Below the pieces are notes generated by a model. That model was given only the letters and a program-made list of their open reading frames with translations. It did not search any database and was not told the origin of the DNA. DNA of 64,000 nt, taken from assembly GCA_002480495.1 (NCBI GenBank), contig DLCG01000008.1:289363-353362 (forward strand). Direction: 5' to 3'. Positions 59,019 through 64,000 of this stretch are shown piece after piece (position 1 is the stretch's first letter; each line of letters begins with the position of its first letter). The DNA is from Rhodobiaceae bacterium UBA7804 (lineage in GTDB: Bacteria; Pseudomonadota; Alphaproteobacteria; Parvibaculales; Parvibaculaceae). Position numbers and translations under genes: made by a program.

Positions 59019-60509
59019 TCAACCGCCCTGCAGTGCGTATTCCTCGAAGTCGGGATGGCGCATTTCCCACCAGTATTTGGCGGTGAAGCTCGACCAGTTG
59101 TTGGTGACCTTGCCATCCGCCGTCTTGTACCAGCTGGAGCAGCCGGCGGCCCAGACCGTCTTCTGCATGTCCTGCTGCAGATCGCGATTGAAGCTTTCCA
59201 TGGCTTCCTTGCGCACATCGATATAGCGCAGGCGGCTGTTGCGGAGGGCGGCAACGCATTGGGCGATGTAGTTCGCCTGGCACTCGATCATGAAGATGAT
59301 CGAGTTATGCCCGAGATTGGTATTGGGCCCATAAAGCATGAAGAAGTTCGGGAAGCCCGATACGGCGACACCGCGATGCGCCTCGGCGCCGCGCGCCCAG
59401 ACATGGTTCAAATCCGCGTTGCCGCGGCCGACAATCTTCATCGGCGCTAGGAAATCCGTCGATTCAAAGCCGGTAGCATGGATGATCACGTCGACGGGAT
59501 GGGCGACGCCATCCTCCGTCACGATGGAATCCGCCGTGACGCGGGCGATATGGCTCGTTTCGACCTCGACATTGGGACGGGCGAGCGCGGGGTACCAGTC
59601 GTTCGTGAGCAGGATGCGCTTGCAGCCCGCGGGATAGTCCGGCGTGAGTTTCCTGCGGAGCTCGGGGTCCTTGATGTGCGTCTCCATCTCCTTCAGCGCC
59701 GCCTTTTCGAAAAGCTTGCCGAAGAAGCTGCCCTGCACGAAGGCGAGATAGTTCCGCTCCAGCATCATCCAGGTCCACCAGCGCTGGATGCGAGCGAGGA
59801 AGGGGAAGGAGCGATAGAGGCCTTTCTCCCATTCCTTGAAGGGGCGGTCCGGCTTCGGCACGCACCAGTTGGGCGTTCGCTGGAAGATGGTGAGGCGAGC
59901 GACCTTTGGCGCGATTTCGGGCACGAACTGGATCGCGCTCGCGCCATTGCCGATGACGCCGACGCGCTTGCCCGCGAGATCGACATCATGGTTCCAGCGC
60001 GCGGAGTGAAAGGCTACGCCCTTGAAATCATTGAGACCTTCGATCTTCGGATATGCGGGGCGGTTGAGCTGGCCGACGCCGGAGATAAGCACATTGGCCA
60101 TGAACTCGGTGCCATCCGCAGCCCTGATGCGCCAGAGCCCCTCCTCTTCATCGAAGCGGGCCTCCGTGATCTCGGTGTTGAAACGGATATTCGGCAGGAG
60201 ACGGTATTTTCGCGCGACGGTCTCGAAGTAATCCACGATTTCCGGCTGCGGCGCGAATTTCCGGCTCCAGTCCGGCTTCGGCTCGAAGGAGTAGGAATAG
60301 AGCATGGAGGGCACGTCGCAGCCCGAACCGGGATAGGTGTTGTCGCGCCAGGTGCCACCGACGCTCGACGCCTTTTCGAAGATCGTGAAATCCTCGACGC
60401 CAGCCTCGCGCAGCTTGATCGCCATGCAGAGCCCGGCCGCACCCGCGCCAAGAATTGCGACGCTGAGGGGGCGCGTCTTCACATCCGTTCCTTCGACAAG
60501 CGACCGCAT
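59019..60509 (-). CDS. Flavin-containing monooxygenase (Baeyer-Villiger type)
   Basis: 496 residues. The FAD-binding GAGAAGLCMAIKLREAG (about 20-36), the Baeyer-Villiger fingerprint FKGVAFHSARWNHD (FxGxxxHxxxW form, near 148-161) and the NADPH-binding GVIGNGASAIQFVPEIA near 170 are in the normal order. Such enzymes insert oxygen next to ketones or oxidise alkanes and heteroatoms. ATG 60509 follows GGGAGAG. No alcohol dehydrogenase or esterase is adjacent, so the substrate is open. Lipid and terpenoid/steroid catabolism elsewhere in the window is consistent. Confidence 0.9.
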   Translation of the reverse strand: MRSLVEGTDVKTRPLSVAILGAGAAGLCMAIKLREAGVEDFTIFEKASSVGGTWRDNTYPGSGCDVPSMLYSYSFEPKPDWSRKFAPQPEIVDYFETVARKYRLLPNIRFNTEITEARFDEEEGLWRIRAADGTEFMANVLISGVGQLNRPAYPKIEGLNDFKGVAFHSARWNHDVDLAGKRVGVIGNGASAIQFVPEIAPKVARLTIFQRTPNWCVPKPDRPFKEWEKGLYRSFPFLARIQRWWTWMMLERNYLAFVQGSFFGKLFEKAALKEMETHIKDPELRRKLTPDYPAGCKRILLTNDWYPALARPNVEVETSHIARVTADSIVTEDGVAHPVDVIIHATGFESTDFLAPMKIVGRGNADLNHVWARGAEAHRGVAVSGFPNFFMLYGPNTNLGHNSIIFMIECQANYIAQCVAALRNSRLRYIDVRKEAMESFNRDLQQDMQKTVWAAGCSSWYKTADGKVTNNWSSFTAKYWWEMRHPDFEEYALQGG

Positions 60510-60650
60510 CGACTCTCCCACGCGCCTTCTCCCTAACTCATTCTGTTTGTTGATATTCCTACCCTTCGCGCTCATTCCGCAAGCGCGGCGCGCATCATAG
60601 GGTATTCGCCCTAATCCTATATCAGGCGGAGAGAGCCGGCAAATTTGCTC

Positions 60651-60680
60651 GAGATTGGGCAGCTTGAGATTGGGCAGCTT
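60651..60680. repeat. Two-copy 15-bp tandem repeat
   Basis: GAGATTGGGCAGCTT occurs twice without mismatch, followed by a partial third copy (GAGA). It lies in the 249 bp between the monooxygenase start and the OmpW 3' end. It is probably a slipped-strand repeat with no visible function. Confidence 0.7.
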
Positions 60681-60700
60681 GAGACGCCCACAAATGGCAA

Positions 60701-60730
60701 CCGCCGCGCCCCGGTGGGGAGGCGCGGCGG
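60701..60730 (-). terminator. GC-rich hairpin after ompW
   Basis: A 10-bp perfect stem (CCGCCGCGCC with GGCGCGGCGG) and a 10-nt loop lie about 28 bp after the OmpW stop. The T-tract is poor. It probably protects or ends the ompW mRNA. Confidence 0.5.
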
Positions 60731-60758
60731 TGCTTGCGGTAACCGCGTTCCGAGTGGG

Positions 60759-61409
60759 TCAGAAGCGGTAACCGACACCGAAGCCGACGACCCAGGGATC
60801 GAGATCGACATCCGCGCGGATGGCGCCGCCATTCATGGAGACATCGGTGGAGAGGAAGATCTTCTTCACGTCGACGTTCAGATACCACTGGTCGGCGACG
60901 GCATAATCGATGCCGGCCTGCAGCGCGTATCCGACGCTGTTTTCATAGTCGATGCTCGTGACCGGGCTGCCGGCCGCAGGGGACTCGTCATAGAAGAAAG
61001 TGTAGTTCAGGCCCGCGCCGACATAGGGGCTGAAGCGCTCCTTCGGCATGAAGTGGTACTGCAGCGTAAGTGTCGGCGGCAGAAGGCTTACTTCGCCGAG
61101 GTCGATACCTGTCGGCTTGTGCGAGACGTCGTGCTTGGTCGTCGCCGCGATAAGTTCGAGCGCGATATTGTCCGTCACGAAATAGGTGAAGTCGACTTCC
61201 GGAACCCAATCGTCCGACACGTTCACGTCGCCGCCAATCGTGGTGGAGGCCGACTCGTCCGGGATCACACCGATGACGCGGGCACGGACCATGATGTCGC
61301 CTGCGGACTTGCCCTGAAACTCCGCATGGGCGGGCGCGGCCATACCCGCCATCATCATCCCCAGCGCGACGGCGGCGACACCCGCCCCCAATTTCCGTTC
61401 CGTCTTCAT
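60759..61409 (-). CDS. OmpW family outer-membrane protein
   Basis: 216 residues. The signal peptide (VAAVALGMMMAGMAAPAHA) is followed by an eight-stranded barrel with OmpW markers: VRARVIGVIPDESAS near 42, NIALELIAATTKHDV near 84, LLPPTLTLQYHF near 110 and PYVGAGLNYTFF near 128, ending in FGVGYRF. OmpW barrels pass small hydrophobic molecules. A perfect palindrome (61536-61553) lies about 130 bp upstream. Monocistronic. Confidence 0.92.
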   Translation of the reverse strand: MKTERKLGAGVAAVALGMMMAGMAAPAHAEFQGKSAGDIMVRARVIGVIPDESASTTIGGDVNVSDDWVPEVDFTYFVTDNIALELIAATTKHDVSHKPTGIDLGEVSLLPPTLTLQYHFMPKERFSPYVGAGLNYTFFYDESPAAGSPVTSIDYENSVGYALQAGIDYAVADQWYLNVDVKKIFLSTDVSMNGGAIRADVDLDPWVVGFGVGYRF

Positions 61410-61535
61410 TTACGTTTCTCCAGTTCGCGGCGCGAGCCCCAGCGGCATCGCGCAATTCCTGGAGAACAGACTGCGCCCAAGTACCCACATTTCGAGAGTG
61501 GTCATTCGGTCGCAGGGGCTGCGCCAAATGTCGCA

Positions 61536-61553
61536 TTAAGTACAACTACTTAA
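61536..61553. promoter_or_regulatory. Perfect 18-bp palindrome upstream of ompW
   Basis: TTAAGTA-CAAC-TACTTAA has 7-bp arms around 4 bp. It lies 127-144 bp upstream of the ompW ATG and 7 bp after the MltF stop. AT-rich symmetry in this GC-rich DNA suggests a dimeric regulator site. Confidence 0.4.
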
Positions 61554-61559
61554 GCGGGA

Positions 61560-62993
61560 TCAGGTGCCGGCGCCGCCATCGAGAATATGCATGTAGGTGC
61601 GGACCTGCTGAACGAAATGGACCGCCTGCCCTCCCCTCGCCCGGCCATGCTTGAGGGTCTCGGCATAGGCCGCATTGTTGAGGAGCGGCAGGACCCGGCG
61701 CAGATCCGCCCAGCTGTCGCGATTGCGGCCGAGGCGCGTGGCCAGGGCGCGCGCGTCATAGACATGGCCAAGGCCCATATTATAGGCGGCGAGCGCGAAC
61801 CAGGTGAGGTCCGGCTCCTCGATGCTCGCAGGCAATCTTCTTTTCAGATCAACGAGATAGCGCGCGGCGGCATCGATGCTCTCCTGCGCGTCGAGACGAT
61901 CCTCGACGCCGAGTTCGCGCGCCGTCTGTTCCGTCAGCATCATGAAGCCGCGAACGCCGGTAGGGCTCTTCGCCTCCGGGTCCCAATGCGACTCCTGATA
62001 GGCGACAGCCGCAAGTAGTTGCCATGGAAGGCCATTTTCCCGCGCGGCACGGCGGATGATCTTTTCGTAGTCCGGCAGGCGCTCATCGATGGCGCGCTTG
62101 AAAGCGCGGATGTCCACATAATCGAAGAGCGGAAGGAAGCCGAAGAAACGGCGCTCGAGCGCGGCGAGCGCGCCCGACTTCTTCGTGCCCGCGAACCAGG
62201 TGCGGACGCGGTCCTTGAGGTCTTCCGAACCCGGCGCGAGGAACCAGGCGAGCGGCATTTCGCCCGAGAGATCAAAGGCTTGCGCCAGATCCGGATGATA
62301 GGGGTTGACCACCTTGAGGACGAGGCTGTCCGCGGCGGCGCAGTCATATCGGCCTTCGGCGACAAGGGCGAGAAGCTCCTCCGCAGGCTGATCTTCGAGA
62401 TGGAGGGCGACCTCCTCCACCCCTTCCACCGAGGCCGCAAGCGCCTCAGCCGCAGGCGTGCCCCTGGAGGCCGCGACGGACAAGCCCTTGAGATCCTTCG
62501 GCTTTTTCGGGAGCGGCTGACCGCGGCGGCAGGCGAGCTGCTGCGTTACATCCTCATATTCCGCGCCGATGGCGAAAGCCTCCTCACGGGCTTGCGTGAC
62601 GGCAAGGCCGGCGGCCGCGACATGCCCCTTGCGATCCGCCAGCGCCTCCATAAGCCCTTGTTCCGTCTCGTAAATCCGGAACTCCGGCTCGACGCCGAGC
62701 GATTTCGCCAGACGCTTCATCATCTCATATTCGAAGCCGGTGAGCCCTTCGACGCCCTCGTAATAGACGGTCGGGGCCTCGCGGACGAGGACCACGAGCT
62801 TTCCCGATTCCCGAATGTTCTCAATGCCTTGAGGGACGGGCGGCACATAGACATAGAGATAGAGAAGATGATTGACGCCGAAAAGGACGAGGAGGACCGG
62901 CGCGATCCAGGGGACGCGGCTGCGGCGCCAATGCGGCGCGAGCGCCCGGAAGCGCTCCAGCCAAGCCCTTGTTTTCGCTTTCCAATCCGGCAA
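61560..62993 (-). CDS. mltF: Membrane-bound lytic murein transglycosylase F
   Basis: 477 residues. One N-terminal anchor helix (PVLLVLFGVNHLLYLYVYVP near 32-51) precedes a type 3 periplasmic binding-protein domain (about 58-270). The SLT catalytic domain (about 305-460) has AAVAYQESHWDPEAKSPTGV with the catalytic Glu near 331, GFMMLTEQTA, and AAYNMGLGHVYDA near 415. This layout is specific to MltF, which cleaves peptidoglycan into anhydromuropeptides. The start is a TTG immediately after an in-frame TGA, so a slightly different start is possible. It lies downstream of a repeat/Pho-box-like region. Confidence 0.9.
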   Translation of the reverse strand: MPDWKAKTRAWLERFRALAPHWRRSRVPWIAPVLLVLFGVNHLLYLYVYVPPVPQGIENIRESGKLVVLVREAPTVYYEGVEGLTGFEYEMMKRLAKSLGVEPEFRIYETEQGLMEALADRKGHVAAAGLAVTQAREEAFAIGAEYEDVTQQLACRRGQPLPKKPKDLKGLSVAASRGTPAAEALAASVEGVEEVALHLEDQPAEELLALVAEGRYDCAAADSLVLKVVNPYHPDLAQAFDLSGEMPLAWFLAPGSEDLKDRVRTWFAGTKKSGALAALERRFFGFLPLFDYVDIRAFKRAIDERLPDYEKIIRRAARENGLPWQLLAAVAYQESHWDPEAKSPTGVRGFMMLTEQTARELGVEDRLDAQESIDAAARYLVDLKRRLPASIEEPDLTWFALAAYNMGLGHVYDARALATRLGRNRDSWADLRRVLPLLNNAAYAETLKHGRARGGQAVHFVQQVRTYMHILDGGAGT

Positions 62994-63088
62994 TCAGCCC
63001 GCCACTCGCGACCGCAACTGCGCGCGAGAATATCACAGGATCACACGGGATGGCTTGAGGCGTGTTTGGAAGGCGAGTTGGGGGCGCT

Positions 63089-63143
63089 TTGTCCCCGGGG
63101 GCGGGGACAATTCAGGTTTGCTTGTCCCCGGGGGCGGGGACAA
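63089..63143. repeat. Two identical 22-bp palindromes
   Basis: At 63089-63110 and 63122-63143 the same 22 bp occur: arms TTGTCCCC and GGGGACAA around GGGGGC. An 11-bp spacer separates the copies. They lie in the 332 bp between mltF and the RibD-like gene, which otherwise holds only the Pho-box-like triplet below. Possible roles are a REP-type element or paired regulator sites. Confidence 0.75.
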
Positions 63144-63155
63144 GTGGGGGGTCAC

Positions 63156-63188
63156 CGTCATCGAAACGTCATCGAACCGTCACAAAGG
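63156..63188 (+). promoter_or_regulatory. Pho-box-like triple direct repeat
   Basis: CGTCATCGAAA, CGTCATCGAAC and CGTCACAAAGG follow each other with an exact 11-bp period. PhoB-type response regulators bind TGTCAT/CGTCAT-like repeats with this spacing. The nearest start is mltF, 163 bp away on the minus strand; nothing starts on the plus strand. Confidence 0.4.
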
Positions 63189-63325
63189 GGATAAGCCGTT
63201 TATTCGTGTACGGAGGATAGGTGCCGGCCACCGCCCTTCCCGGCCGCGCGAAATACGGGCGAGAGGCACGAAAGAAATAATCCGCGTGTCTTTCGCGCAC
63301 TCCGGCGCGGCGGGAGGTGAAAAAC

Positions 63326-63892
63326 TTATGCCCGGTGCTCGTAGCGGAGCGCGACCGCGCCGGACGAGCCGATTTCCTTCCGCCCGGTGAAACGCAGATC
63401 GAGGTGCCGCGGGAGCCCCGCGAGGAGATAAGGACCGTGACCGGCGACGCGCGGATGGACGATGAACTCGTACTCGTCGATGAGGCCGAGTTCCGCGAGC
63501 GCGAGCGGCAGCGTCACGCCGCCCGTCGCGATGCCCCTGCCCGGCCCGGCCTTCAGACGACGGACGGTTTCCTCAAGGTCCGCCCCGCGCACGAGCTCCG
63601 CATTCCAGTCGACGCGCGCGAGCGAATCCGAGACGACATATTTCTTCGCCGCGTGGATCGTGCGCGCGAAGGGCACCATCCATTCATCCATCCAGTCCGG
63701 CCGCTCGCCCGTCTCGGCAACGGGCCGCCAGGCCTCCTCCATCATCTCGTAGACGGTGCGGCCGAAGAGAAGCGCATCGGCAGCGGCGATGCCCTCCGCC
63801 GCGTGGGCGTGCAAGGCCTCGGTCGGGATGCCCGCTTGATGATCGCAGCAGCCGTCGAGGGTGATGTTTATGGAGTAGCGGAGAGGTTGCAT
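63326..63892 (-). CDS. Dihydrofolate reductase/RibD C-terminal family protein
   Basis: 188 residues of the RibD_C family (COG0262-like). It starts LRYSINITLDG, with LLFGRTVYEMM near 42 and ATGGVTLPLALAELGLIDEYEFIVHP near 117, which form the NADPH-binding fold. The family includes bacterial flavin-biosynthesis reductases and many stand-alone reductases of unknown substrate. The remaining 108 bp to the window end show no gene. Confidence 0.87.
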   Translation of the reverse strand: MQPLRYSINITLDGCCDHQAGIPTEALHAHAAEGIAAADALLFGRTVYEMMEEAWRPVAETGERPDWMDEWMVPFARTIHAAKKYVVSDSLARVDWNAELVRGADLEETVRRLKAGPGRGIATGGVTLPLALAELGLIDEYEFIVHPRVAGHGPYLLAGLPRHLDLRFTGRKEIGSSGAVALRYEHRA

Positions 63893-64000
63893 GTGGTGAT
63901 GGTGGGGGACAGGACTTCCAGTATCAAAGCATATGAAGACACGGGTGGCGCGAAACAGAGGTGCAGGAGATCTATAGACCTCGATGATTGGTGCATCTCA

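Noticed and set aside
1..64000. CRISPR arrays, prophage or toxin-antitoxin and defence modules
   Set aside because: No regularly spaced repeats, phage structural genes or recognisable defence families were found; the only mobile element is the IS3 copy.

Overview
The window is GC-rich chromosomal DNA from a free-living alphaproteobacterium. Gene content fits a Rhizobiales/Hyphomicrobiales-type heterotroph such as Parvibaculum: class II DAHP synthase, PAS_5-family proteins, DUF1289, cobalamin genes, a retropepsin-like protease next to a CtrA box, many acyl-CoA dehydrogenases, and a DUF1302/DUF1329 pair. The genus is an inference, not proven. Genes are densely packed on both strands. No phage, CRISPR array, rRNA or conjugative element was seen. 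The only intact mobile element is one IS3-family insertion sequence.

Layout. 1-4.5 kb: a minus-strand run gabD-rpiA-gor-DAHP synthase, with an attenuator-like hairpin in front of the last gene. 4.7-8.4 kb: M14-like peptidase, GNAT, Gph-type phosphatase and a DUF3047 protein. 8.5 kb: tRNA-Val(CAC) with its own promoter. 8.6-13.7 kb: TauE permease, a large patatin-like protein, Hsp20 with a possible RNA thermometer, and a lipoprotein hydrolase. 13.8-16.4 kb: a copper-type TonB receptor and a small exported protein behind one strong promoter. 16.5-24.7 kb: uracil-DNA glycosylase, an acyl-CoA dehydrogenase, three tandem PAS_5 proteins, a thioesterase, a luciferase-like oxidoreductase, an MFS transporter broken by an in-frame TAG, a candidate small RNA, and a CNT nucleoside transporter. 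24.9-36.9 kb: lipid and CoA metabolism (SDR, three further acyl-CoA dehydrogenases, a crotonase, a PRISE-type reductase), an orphan betaine-type binding-protein/permease fusion, a membrane histidine kinase, and cobT.

37-44 kb: DUF1289 and DUF4239 proteins; a gene-free 610 bp stretch holding a second candidate small RNA and hairpin repeats; cobA divergent from a PerP-like aspartic protease with a full CtrA box between them; PMM/PGM; a hydrolase; a second TauE permease. 44-47.6 kb: a two-domain glycosyltransferase and dusA. 47.7-54.5 kb: DUF1329, DUF1302, alpha-L-fucosidase and an FAH-family hydrolase in one orientation; the last has lost its 5' end at an IS3 element, and a gene remnant lies on the other side of that element. 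54.6-58.9 kb: a divergent LpxC paralogue facing a sulfotransferase and a second repeat-bearing glycosyltransferase, probably for a modified surface glycan. 59-64 kb: a flavin monooxygenase, OmpW, MltF, twin palindromes with a Pho-box-like triplet, and a RibD-type reductase.

No clearly new multi-gene system was found. The most interesting signals are regulatory (CtrA box at the protease, two candidate small RNAs, Hsp20 leader hairpin, DAHP synthase leader hairpin), the IS-associated loss at the fucose locus, and the LpxC paralogue/sulfotransferase/glycosyltransferase cluster.
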